From Trueperella pyogenes (GTDB lineage Bacteria > Actinomycetota > Actinomycetes > Actinomycetales > Actinomycetaceae): 64,000 bases of DNA. The DNA is taken from contig NZ_JVLH01000003.1 in assembly GCF_001070855.1 (NCBI RefSeq), positions 62,001 through 126,000 on the forward strand, read 5' to 3'. Below the pieces are notes generated by a model. It did not search any database, had not been told where the DNA came from, and saw only the letters and a program-made list of their open reading frames with translations. Shown piece after piece: positions 36,429 to 44,359 of the stretch. Every line of letters begins with the position of its first letter. Positions within the stretch are counted from its first letter, which is position 1. The translations under genes were made by a program, and so were the position numbers.

Positions 36429-37679
36429 TTAATCGTCAAGAGGTGCGACGGCTCGCACGCGCCCCCGCTGGTCCGGAACCTGACCGGCTAAGACGATTGC
36501 CAGAAGCACCGGAAGGATAACGAAGGCAAGCGCGCGGTGGTAGCCGACATGATCTGCGATCAAGCCCAAAACCGGAGGTCCAATGAGGGCCGAACCGTAA
36601 TTCACCGTCGAGAGCACCGAGACGCGAGCCGGGGTCATCACGGGATCAACGCTCAGGGCGGAAATACCCAGCGGGAAGACCAAAGAAGCCCCAATACCCC
36701 ACAGGGCGACGCCAATGATTGCCAAAATATGATGCGGAGCAAAAGCAACAAGCAGCAGACCGACAACCGCGCAGCCCATGGTAAATCGGAGCAGATGCGG
36801 CGCTCCGAAACGCCTCTCCAAACGCGGGGATCCGAAACGCATGATCGTCATCATCAGCAAGAAGAAAGCGAAGATCGCCGACGCGGAAGAAGTCGCAAAA
36901 CCATAGCCATCGACCATCGACAGGTTCAACCAGTCGTTAGAGGCACCTTCCATCAGGCCGCCACTCATCACCATGAGGGCAATCAGAACCGTGCGACGCT
37001 CGCGCCACGCCAAGCGGGTCAATCCCTTCTTCGCATTAGTTCCCGAGGCCTCGTCCCCTTCGCCCGCAGGGCTTTCCTTAGCGGGTTCAAGAGTGGCAAC
37101 CTCGTCTTGGCTGAGGTAGAAGCCAACGGAAACACCGCAGACAATAAGCTCAAGAACAGCAAGACCATAAAGGTGCGCTCCGACCGGAATCCCGACCCGC
37201 GAGGCAAGTGCTCCAAGTAATGCGCCACCGAGCATGCCGACGGCGTACATCGCTTGAATCACCGGAACAACGAGGCGCCGCACAGCAGCCTGCACGAGGC
37301 CAGCCTCGATGTTCATGCTTGATCCCCACAGGCCCGTCCCAGCGGACATGAAAACGAGGGAACCGGTGAAAAGCACGAGAGAATTCGCAAGCGTTCCTGT
37401 CGCTGCACCGGCAATGCCCAATGCCCAAATGAATACGCCGATTCGCCCAGCCCAGCGTGCACCGATCTTCATGACGATTGGGCCGGAGGTAGGCAAGGTC
37501 AGCAAAGAACCAAGCGAGGCAATCAAGAGCATCATACCGATTGTGCCCGGGGTCAATCCCAGATGATCGCGTACATCTGGCAGACGTGAGAGCCACGCTG
37601 AGGTTGCGAAACCAAGGCCTGCATAGACCACAAAGGTCGCACGAAGAGCACTGTGAGCACGCGATGAGGGAATAGACAT
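36429..37679 (-). CDS. MFS transporter (YbjJ-like)
   Basis: 416 residues with 12 predicted membrane helices and a central hydrophilic loop (about 190-215, Glu/Ala/Ser-rich). The N-terminal ASAWLSRLPDVRDHLGLTPG-type pattern (here SAWLSRLPDVRDHLGL) is typical of the YbjJ-type MFS branch. Substrate is unknown. It lies between murB and the sialic acid genes and is separated from nanE by the terminator at 37723-37763, so it is probably expressed apart from them; a link with amino-sugar transport is possible but weak. Confidence 0.85.
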   Translation of the reverse strand: MSIPSSRAHSALRATFVVYAGLGFATSAWLSRLPDVRDHLGLTPGTIGMMLLIASLGSLLTLPTSGPIVMKIGARWAGRIGVFIWALGIAGAATGTLANSLVLFTGSLVFMSAGTGLWGSSMNIEAGLVQAAVRRLVVPVIQAMYAVGMLGGALLGALASRVGIPVGAHLYGLAVLELIVCGVSVGFYLSQDEVATLEPAKESPAGEGDEASGTNAKKGLTRLAWRERRTVLIALMVMSGGLMEGASNDWLNLSMVDGYGFATSSASAIFAFFLLMMTIMRFGSPRLERRFGAPHLLRFTMGCAVVGLLLVAFAPHHILAIIGVALWGIGASLVFPLGISALSVDPVMTPARVSVLSTVNYGSALIGPPVLGLIADHVGYHRALAFVILPVLLAIVLAGQVPDQRGRVRAVAPLDD

Positions 37680-37722
37680 GATTCGAAATTTTACTCGCCG
37701 ATAGACCCGTGGTTAAAGGCCG

Positions 37723-37763
37723 CAAAAAGAGGTGTCCGTGTGAAATAGCTCCACACGGACACC
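37723..37763 (-). terminator. Rho-independent terminator after nanE
   Basis: GGTGTCCGTGTG (37731-37742) pairs with CACACGGACACC (37752-37763), followed on the minus strand by TCTTTTTG. It ends the sialic acid transcript, 22 bases after nanE. Confidence 0.9.
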
Positions 37764-37784
37764 GATTGATATTCGGAAGAAAAG

Positions 37785-38459
37785 TCAGTTTTCGACGGCG
37801 GCCTTAAACCAACCAGTTACCGACGTCGGGTGAGTAATTGCGGTACCCACGATCACTGCGAACGCGCCGAGCTTCATGGCAGCTGCGGCATGCTCCGGAG
37901 TGTGAATACGCCCTTCACAGATTACGGGAACATTCGGGAATGCCTGAACCGTCTGCTCGAGAAGCTCTAAGTCAGGACCATCGGTCTTCGGGCGATCTCC
38001 GGTGTAGCCAGCAAGAGTCGTTGAAACAATATCGACACCGGCATCAACGGCGCGCTGTGCATCTTCAAAAGATCCGCAGTCGGCCATAACCAGAGTCTCT
38101 TCTTCGCGAAGAGCTGCAACGGTTTCGGCAAAACTACGACCATCAAGACGCGGGCGACCAGTCGCATCCAGAGCGACAATATCGGCCCCAGCCATCACGC
38201 ATGCGCGAGCGTGTCGAAGCGAAGGAGTGATGTAGACACCTTCGTGGCCTTCCTTCCACAAACCAATGACGGGTACATCCACGCGCCCCTTGATTGCGGA
38301 AATATCAGACAGACCTTGGCAGCGAATTGCCGCGGCTCCACCGATTTCGGCAGCGCGCGCGATCTGCGCCATGGTTTCGGGGTGCCGCATGGGCTCTCCC
38401 GGGTAAGCCTGAACGGAAACAATGAGTTTCCCCTTCAGGCCAGCAATAAGCGGATGCAT
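37785..38459 (-). CDS. nanE: N-acylglucosamine-6-phosphate 2-epimerase
   Basis: 224 residues, a TIM barrel of the NanE family converting N-acetylmannosamine 6-phosphate to N-acetylglucosamine 6-phosphate. Family phrases are AAAIRCQGLSDISAIKG, PVIGLWKEG, DIVALDATGRPRL and ICEGRIHTPE. AGGAGAAACC lies before the ATG. It follows nanK by eight bases and is the last gene of the sialic acid unit. nagA and nagB, needed to finish catabolism, are not in this window. Confidence 0.95.
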   Translation of the reverse strand: MHPLIAGLKGKLIVSVQAYPGEPMRHPETMAQIARAAEIGGAAAIRCQGLSDISAIKGRVDVPVIGLWKEGHEGVYITPSLRHARACVMAGADIVALDATGRPRLDGRSFAETVAALREEETLVMADCGSFEDAQRAVDAGVDIVSTTLAGYTGDRPKTDGPDLELLEQTVQAFPNVPVICEGRIHTPEHAAAAMKLGAFAVIVGTAITHPTSVTGWFKAAVEN

Positions 38460-38467
38460 GGTTTCTC

Positions 38468-39388
38468 CTATGCGTTGAGGAAGAATGAAACGGCTCCGAG
38501 CAGCGGCGCGTCGCCGCCCAGGGAACCAATGAGGATCGGTGTATCAGCAACGGGAGTCATCGCGCTGGCTGCAAAACCTTCACACAGACCATCCCACCAG
38601 ATATCTCCGGAACGAGTCATCGAGCCAGAAATGATAACCGCTGCGGGGTCCACGCAGTTGACCAGCGAGGCCGTGGCCTCGCCCAGTGCGTACGCAGAGC
38701 GCGAGAAGCAGGCACTAGCCAGCGGGTCACCCGCATCTGCAAGTTCTTGCAGTGCACGACCGCCATCGACTTCGGGAGCATCTTGAGGACGCAGCGAGTT
38801 GTACCAAGCCGTAATTCCTGATCCGGAGCAGAATGCCTCGATATGACCAAGCCGACCGCAGGAGCACACCATATCGGGGGCGAAATGGTGATGGATGTGA
38901 CCGACGTGCCCAGCGATCCCTCGAGAGCCAAAAGTGACATGACCGTCTTCGACCAGAGCACCACCGATTCCCGTACCTACTGCGATCGAGAGGACTGAAG
39001 AATAGGGGCGTCCGGCTCCCAAGGTTGCCTCGCCCAGACCGTGTGCGTGGACATCGTTAAGGACGTGCACAGGAAGTCCCGTGCTTTCCTCAACAAGCTT
39101 CCCCAGAGGGGTTCCTCCCCACCCGGGCATGATGTCGGTTGCCGACACAATCTTTCCTTCAGCGGGATCGACGACCCCAGCAGAAGCAATTGCGACACCC
39201 GAGGCTTCGGGGTGAGCCTCTTTGAGAGACGAGGCCAGCGAGCAGATTCGCTCTGCGACGTCGGCACCCCCACGGGAAGCCTCAGTAGGAATTGAGCCGC
39301 GCTCAACAACCGTATAGTTTTGTCCAACTTCGACAATGCCCCAACCGACTTTGGTTCCACCGATATCAAGGGCGAGGAGCGTAGTCAT
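38468..39388 (-). CDS. nanK: ROK-family N-acetylmannosamine kinase
   Basis: 306 residues. ATP-binding DIGGTKVGWGIVE at the N-terminus, catalytic Asp in LNDVHAHGLGE near 103, and the ROK zinc site near 155-176. That site usually reads H then CxCGxxGC; here it is CSCGRLGH, with His in place of the last Cys, a change that could still bind zinc. Placement between nanA and nanE makes N-acetylmannosamine the likely substrate; ROK kinases are otherwise hard to tell apart by sequence. A large stem-loop lies between it and nanA. Confidence 0.9.
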   Translation of the reverse strand: MTTLLALDIGGTKVGWGIVEVGQNYTVVERGSIPTEASRGGADVAERICSLASSLKEAHPEASGVAIASAGVVDPAEGKIVSATDIMPGWGGTPLGKLVEESTGLPVHVLNDVHAHGLGEATLGAGRPYSSVLSIAVGTGIGGALVEDGHVTFGSRGIAGHVGHIHHHFAPDMVCSCGRLGHIEAFCSGSGITAWYNSLRPQDAPEVDGGRALQELADAGDPLASACFSRSAYALGEATASLVNCVDPAAVIISGSMTRSGDIWWDGLCEGFAASAMTPVADTPILIGSLGGDAPLLGAVSFFLNA

Positions 39389-39423
39389 GAAAGTTCTCCA
39401 CTAAAAAAGGGATGAAAATGCTA

Positions 39424-39491
39424 ATCAGCGAGGCCAAGGCGGGCGCACGCTCGCGCGTACGCGAGAGGAGGACCACCTCGGCCTCGCTGAT
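39424..39491 (-). other. Large intercistronic stem-loop between nanA and nanK
   Basis: ATCAGCGAGGCC (39424-39435) pairs perfectly with GGCCTCGCTGAT (39480-39491), enclosing an inner CTCGCG/CGCGAG hairpin. It starts right at the nanA stop codon. On the minus strand it is followed by TTAGCATTTTC, so it may terminate part of the transcripts or protect the upstream message from 3' decay. Confidence 0.7.
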
Positions 39492-39493
39492 GA

Positions 39494-40411
39494 TCAGGAG
39501 AGCAAGCCAGCTTCGCGCAGGACGGAAGCAACGTGCTCGACGTTGTCACCTTCGAGGGCAGCAACAGGACGCGGCATCTCGTTGGAATCAAAGACACCCA
39601 GTAGCTGCAGTGCGGTCTTGAAGGCACCAACGCCACCGCCGAAGCCCTGAACGCCCTTCACCAGAACGATGCGCATGAGGTCCGCAAGGCGGTCCTGCTC
39701 GGCGCGCACAGCTTCCCAGTCACCGCGCTCGAAAGCCTGCCACTGACGGACATAGCCATCGGGGTCAACATTGGCCAGGCCGGGGACCGAGCCGTCTGCG
39801 CCCGACATGTAGGCACCATCGACAACCACTTCGTGGCCGGTCAGCAGCTGAAGCGGGTGGCCAGCGGCCTCGTTCGCACGGGACAGCCAGCGGAAGCCCA
39901 CATCGTCACCGGAGGAATCCTTAACGCCGTCAAGAACGCCTTCCTTACCCAAGCGAAGAACAAGATCGTTCTGAAGCTTCGTGTGGACGCAGACGGGAAT
40001 GTCGTAGGCCCACAGCTCAAGATTGGTGTTCTCCTTGAGGATGCGGAAGTGCTTCTCGATCTCTGCCTGGCCGCCCAGTGCATAGAAGGGAGCGGTTGCA
40101 ACGACGCCCAGAGCTCCACCGATTTCTTCAACTGCCTTGATGTTCTCAATGACACGCTCAGTTTCGGTATCGATCACACCGACCAGCAGCGGAACGCGAC
40201 CGTCGACAATGCGAACAACCTCGCGCTGGATCTGCTGACGACGCTCGGAGGTCGAGAATGCAACCTCACCGGTCGAGCCGGAGACGAAGAGGCCGTTCAG
40301 CCCCGCACCGATCATGCGGTTGATGTGGCGCTCCAGCGAGGCAACGTCCAGCTCGCCGTTCTTCAGCGGGATAGCCAACGGCGGGACAACGCCGCGAATC
40401 TGTGAACTCAT
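39494..40411 (-). CDS. nanA: N-acetylneuraminate lyase (DapA family)
   Basis: 305 residues of the dihydrodipicolinate synthase/NAL barrel family. The GSTGEVAFSTSERRQ loop near 44, the Tyr in LWAYDIPVC near 133 and the Schiff-base Lys in LDGVKDSSGDD near 161 are present. The DapA fold alone does not settle the substrate, but its place between a sialic acid-type ABC transporter and nanK-nanE makes cleavage of N-acetylneuraminate to N-acetylmannosamine and pyruvate by far the best reading. Its ATG overlaps the upstream ATPase stop by one base (TAATG). Confidence 0.9.
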   Translation of the reverse strand: MSSQIRGVVPPLAIPLKNGELDVASLERHINRMIGAGLNGLFVSGSTGEVAFSTSERRQQIQREVVRIVDGRVPLLVGVIDTETERVIENIKAVEEIGGALGVVATAPFYALGGQAEIEKHFRILKENTNLELWAYDIPVCVHTKLQNDLVLRLGKEGVLDGVKDSSGDDVGFRWLSRANEAAGHPLQLLTGHEVVVDGAYMSGADGSVPGLANVDPDGYVRQWQAFERGDWEAVRAEQDRLADLMRIVLVKGVQGFGGGVGAFKTALQLLGVFDSNEMPRPVAALEGDNVEHVASVLREAGLLS

Positions 40412-41229
40412 TAGTTCTCTCCTCCGAGTGTTGGATGCAGCAGCGAGGGTGCAGCCCCCAGGAGCTTGCGGGTGTAGGGATCCTTCGGGGATGCCAGCAA
40501 TTCAGCTGCCGGTCCCTCTTCAACGACCTTTCCGCCATTCATCACAGCGATCCGGTCAGAAACGTAGCGAACAGTTTGAATATCGTGTGAGATAAAGACC
40601 ATCGCCAAGCCCAGTTCACTCTTGAGGTCCGTGAGCAGGTTGAGGATCTGTGCGCGAACCGAGACGTCCAGAGCACTGGTCGGTTCGTCAGCGATGATCG
40701 CATCGGGGCCGATGGACAGGGCTCGGGCGATTGCCACACGTTGACGCTGACCACCGGAGAGCTGGCCCGGAAGCGCGTCCAAGGCGCTCGAGGGCAAGCC
40801 CACGAAGGAGATCAGTTCGCGAACGCGCTTGGCTCGCGAGGCCTCGTCACCAATACCGTGTACGCGCAGCGGATCAGCAAGCTGATCAGCAACGTGCATG
40901 CGCGGGTTGAGAGCGGTTGCGGGGTCTTGGAAGACCACGGAAACAACACGTCCGATACGCTTGCGCGCATCAGCGCCACGCTTGGTAACTTCCTCACCGT
41001 TGAAGAACACCTTGCCCTTCGTCGCCATCTGCAGGCCGCACATGACGTTCGCGGTCGTGGACTTGCCACAGCCCGATTCGCCGACGATACCGAGCGTCTG
41101 TCCGCGCTCAATGCGCATGTTAACGCCTCGAACCGCGTGCACCTTGTGGGGGCGGAACAGCGATCCTGTACGGGAGTTGAAGGTCACCTCAACGTCTTTG
41201 AGCTCGATGATCGGAGTTTCAGTACTCAT
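40411..41229 (-). CDS. Peptide/nickel-type ABC transporter ATPase (OppF/DppF-like)
   Basis: 272 residues with GESGCGKSTTANV (Walker A), Q-loop FQDPATALNPRM, signature LSGGQRQRVAIARALS and Walker B IIADEPTSALDVS. It is the second ATPase of the importer; the first is fused to a permease in the upstream gene, with which it overlaps by one base (TGATG). Although the family is named for peptides, related systems import sialic acid in Haemophilus ducreyi and corynebacteria, and the neighbouring nan genes point to N-acetylneuraminate as cargo. Confidence 0.92.
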   Translation of the reverse strand: MSTETPIIELKDVEVTFNSRTGSLFRPHKVHAVRGVNMRIERGQTLGIVGESGCGKSTTANVMCGLQMATKGKVFFNGEEVTKRGADARKRIGRVVSVVFQDPATALNPRMHVADQLADPLRVHGIGDEASRAKRVRELISFVGLPSSALDALPGQLSGGQRQRVAIARALSIGPDAIIADEPTSALDVSVRAQILNLLTDLKSELGLAMVFISHDIQTVRYVSDRIAVMNGGKVVEEGPAAELLASPKDPYTRKLLGAAPSLLHPTLGGEN

Positions 41230-43283
41230 CAGTTTTCCTCCTGACCTTCTTCAATGACGACGGATTCGCTTACGACAAGGACCTCTTCGCGAGGCGGCAG
41301 CGCCGCATACACGTGCTCGGGGCCCACCTCGGTGAGGACCGGACGGATGTCGAGGCCGTAGTCGGGGTGCGAGGAACGCGGGGCGAAACGGTCGCCGATC
41401 GGGAAGTCCCGAGGCGAAGGCACGGTCCCGGGGACCTGGTGCAGACGTCCCGAGCCGGACTCGATGGAGAGGACTGCGCCCAGCAAGCCGCGGGTGTACT
41501 CGTGGGTCGGGTGGGTGAGCAGTTCCTGAGTGGGAGCTTGCTCGATGACCTGACCGGCGTACATGACGGTGATGTTGTGGGCAACCTCTGCGACAAGAGC
41601 CAGGTCGTGGGAGACGAAGATCATTGCGAATCCCAGCTTCTCACGCAGCTCGTTGAGCAGGGAAATGACCTGCTTCTGAACGGTGACGTCCAGTGCGGTG
41701 GTCGGTTCATCGGCAATGATGAGCTTCGGGTCACGAGTCAGTGCCATTGCGATCAGAACTCGCTGACGCTGGCCACCGGAAAGCTCGTGCGGGTAGGACT
41801 CGAGGGTGCGCTTGGGATCCAAGCCCACCAGCTCAAGGAGTTCCTCTGCGCTGCGGGTTCCGCCGCGCTTGGTCAGCTGCTTCATCTGTGCCTTGATGAG
41901 CATGGCGGGGTTGAGCGAGGAGAGAGCATCCTGGTAGATCATTGCCATCTCGTGGCCCAGAAGCGCACGACGCTCTTCATGCTTCATCTCCAGCAAGTTC
42001 TTACCTTCGTAGAGGATCTCACCGGTGATCTCTGCCTTCGGGTCAATGAGGCCCATAATGGTCAGTGCCGTAATGGACTTACCACATCCGGACTCACCGA
42101 CGAGGCCCATGGTCTCGCCGCGGCGCACCTTGAAGGACACGTGATCGACGACATTGACATCGCCGTGACGCTCGAACTTGATGCACAGGTCCTTGACCTC
42201 GAGCAGAGGTGCTTCGTGCGAAGTAGAGACAAAACGATCGTGACGCTTGCCTTCGACAACCTCCAGATCGTCTAGGCGTTGCTGCAAGGACTCGGCCTGC
42301 TCGGCGTAGGCGCGGCGAGGATCGAGAAGGATGCGGTCGGCTTCGCGGTCAGAGTTCTTATCGACCTGGGCAACAGCTGCCGTGGAGGGAGCCGCGACCA
42401 TAGCATCGGTGATGCCTTCGGAGAGGATGTTCAGGCACAAGACGGTGATCATGATGAACAGGCCGGGGAAGAAGGCGGTCCACCAGTCGCCCAGCAGGAT
42501 CGAGAGGTTGGTCGAAGCCTCGGACAAGATATTGCCCCAAGTGGGAACCATGGTTGGAGGAAGGCCTGAACCGATGAAGGTTAGCGAGGCCTCGAGGATG
42601 ATCGCATCTGCGACCAAGACCGTGGCGAAGACCAAAACCGGAGCAGCAGTGTTACGCATGACGTGCTTGATCAGGATCCACGGTGCACGGGCACCGGAGA
42701 CGATCACTGCACGCACGTAGTCTTCACCGTATGCGGCCATCACGTTTGCGCGAACAATACGTGCCAGCTGCGGGATGTAGACGAAGGCGATCGAGAAGAC
42801 AATCACCATCACCAGCCCGAACTTATTACCCGATTGGGAAAGCGTACGACCAAAGACCAGAACCGTAACAGCCGCCATTGCGATACCGGGGACAGCCATG
42901 ATGATGTCTAGGATGCGCATGATGGTCTCGGAGATGGCCTTGCGCGTCACGGCTGCGATCGATCCGATGATTGCGCCGAAGAAGAGCGCGATCACGGTTG
43001 AGCACAGGCCGATGAGCAGCGAGTAGCGACCACCGAAGAGGACGCGAGAAAGAATGTCTCGACCCGCGTGGTCAGTACCGAAGGGGTGAGCCGAAGACGG
43101 CCCCTGCGACGCCGTATCGATGAATTCGGGCGAATAGGGTGCCACGAAGGGCGCGAGGATTGATACAAGAACGATCAGTGCCAAAACACCGATTGCGATC
43201 TTGGATCCCAAAGACATCGCGCCGATACGCGAAAAACGCACACCCTTTCGGGTAACTTTTTCGAGTTTTGCTTTCTGGTTCAT
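41229..43283 (-). CDS. ABC transporter permease fused to ATPase (DppC-DppD-like)
   Basis: 684 residues, about the sum of a 300-residue permease and a 330-residue ATPase. Residues 25-290 carry six membrane helices and the EAA-type loop (AYGEDYVRAVIVSGARAPWI) of DppC/OppC. A charged linker follows, then an OppD-type ATPase from about 370: GESGCGKSITALT, IYQDALSSLNPAML, LSGGQRQRVLIAMAL, IIADEPTTALD, and a C-terminal oligopeptide-transport tail. Fusing the two fixes their ratio. It works with the separate permease before it and ATPase after it. The cargo is inferred to be sialic acid. Confidence 0.92.
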   Translation of the reverse strand: MNQKAKLEKVTRKGVRFSRIGAMSLGSKIAIGVLALIVLVSILAPFVAPYSPEFIDTASQGPSSAHPFGTDHAGRDILSRVLFGGRYSLLIGLCSTVIALFFGAIIGSIAAVTRKAISETIMRILDIIMAVPGIAMAAVTVLVFGRTLSQSGNKFGLVMVIVFSIAFVYIPQLARIVRANVMAAYGEDYVRAVIVSGARAPWILIKHVMRNTAAPVLVFATVLVADAIILEASLTFIGSGLPPTMVPTWGNILSEASTNLSILLGDWWTAFFPGLFIMITVLCLNILSEGITDAMVAAPSTAAVAQVDKNSDREADRILLDPRRAYAEQAESLQQRLDDLEVVEGKRHDRFVSTSHEAPLLEVKDLCIKFERHGDVNVVDHVSFKVRRGETMGLVGESGCGKSITALTIMGLIDPKAEITGEILYEGKNLLEMKHEERRALLGHEMAMIYQDALSSLNPAMLIKAQMKQLTKRGGTRSAEELLELVGLDPKRTLESYPHELSGGQRQRVLIAMALTRDPKLIIADEPTTALDVTVQKQVISLLNELREKLGFAMIFVSHDLALVAEVAHNITVMYAGQVIEQAPTQELLTHPTHEYTRGLLGAVLSIESGSGRLHQVPGTVPSPRDFPIGDRFAPRSSHPDYGLDIRPVLTEVGPEHVYAALPPREEVLVVSESVVIEEGQEEN

Positions 43284-43286
43284 GAC

Positions 43287-44243
43287 TCACACCGACCTGA
43301 TACGCGGATTGATGAGCAGGTAGAGCATGTCAACAAGGATGTTGACGATGATGAAGGCGATTGCGACAACCAATGCGCCGCCCTGCACCAGGGTGACAGA
43401 GTTGTCTTGGATGCCCTTCAGGAGCACGATCTTGCCCATACCATCAATGGCGAAGATGATTTCAATAACGACCGCACCGCCCATGAGGTAGCCAATGCGA
43501 AGACCAAGGACGGTCACGGGGGTGATCAGCGCATTACGCAGAACGTTACGCGCGACAACAACGGTCTTTGGAATACCCGCACCGATTGCAGTTCGGACGT
43601 AGTCACGGTCCAATTCTTCAACCATCGAGGTACGAACGACACGTGTCATCTGACCGATGACGGGAACCGCCAATGCGATAGCCGGAAGAATCATCCGGAG
43701 GAACCAACCCGATGGGTCATCGCTGAAAGCAGGAACTTCACCCGACACGGGGATGGAAGTACCGACGAATTGCAGGACCAGCAACGCTGCCAGCCAGAAG
43801 GAGGGGGTGCCAATCGCGACGACCGAGATCACGCGGATCAGCTGATCGGGCCAACGATCACGGTAGAGCGCGGCGATGACGCCGAGGGGGAAGGAAATGA
43901 GAACGGCAATGATCAGACCGAGGAATGTCAGCTGCAAGGTGAGAGGAAGTGCCTTGGCAATCTCATCGCTGACGCGATAGTGGGTACCGACACCGAATGT
44001 TCCAAGGTCACCGTGGAGCATCCCCAACAGATAGAGGCGGAATTGATCGAAGAAGGGCTCGTTGAGGTGGTGCTGAATGCGGTATTCCTCAAGAGCTTCA
44101 GGGGCTGCGGTCTCACCGAGCGCCGAGTAGGCGGGATCAATGGGAGACAGCCACATAATTGAGAAGACCAGGAAGGATACGCCGACCACCATGATCGGCA
44201 ACCACACTAGTCGTCGCGCGAGAAGACGCAGAAGGTTATTCAC
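43287..44243 (-). CDS. Peptide/nickel-type ABC transporter permease (DppB-like)
   Basis: 318 residues with six membrane helices and the DppB/OppB features: an N-terminal helix (LVWLPIMVVGVSFLVFSIMW), a long periplasmic-side loop, and the coupling loop ELDRDYVRTAIGAGIPKTVV near 214. It ends three bases before the fused permease-ATPase, with which it forms the channel. The hairpin at 44277-44342 separates it from the more abundant binding protein gene. Confidence 0.92.
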   Translation of the reverse strand: MNNLLRLLARRLVWLPIMVVGVSFLVFSIMWLSPIDPAYSALGETAAPEALEEYRIQHHLNEPFFDQFRLYLLGMLHGDLGTFGVGTHYRVSDEIAKALPLTLQLTFLGLIIAVLISFPLGVIAALYRDRWPDQLIRVISVVAIGTPSFWLAALLVLQFVGTSIPVSGEVPAFSDDPSGWFLRMILPAIALAVPVIGQMTRVVRTSMVEELDRDYVRTAIGAGIPKTVVVARNVLRNALITPVTVLGLRIGYLMGGAVVIEIIFAIDGMGKIVLLKGIQDNSVTLVQGGALVVAIAFIIVNILVDMLYLLINPRIRSV

Positions 44244-44276
44244 TGCTAGACCTCCATGTCAAGCGGAATTGGGCAA

Positions 44277-44342
44277 AGAAAGGGAGGGGTGGGGTCCCAC
44301 TGTGGCTAGAGCCTCAGGGCGAGCATCCCACCCCTCCTTTCT
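44277..44342 (-). other. Stem-loop between binding protein and permease genes
   Basis: AGAAAGG-AGGGGTGGG arms (44277-44293 and 44327-44342) pair with a single bulge. Such stems after a binding-protein gene commonly let only part of the transcripts continue to the permeases, or stabilise the upstream message. No clear U-run follows. Confidence 0.6.
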
Positions 44343-44359
44343 GTGAAGCCTCGAAGGGC

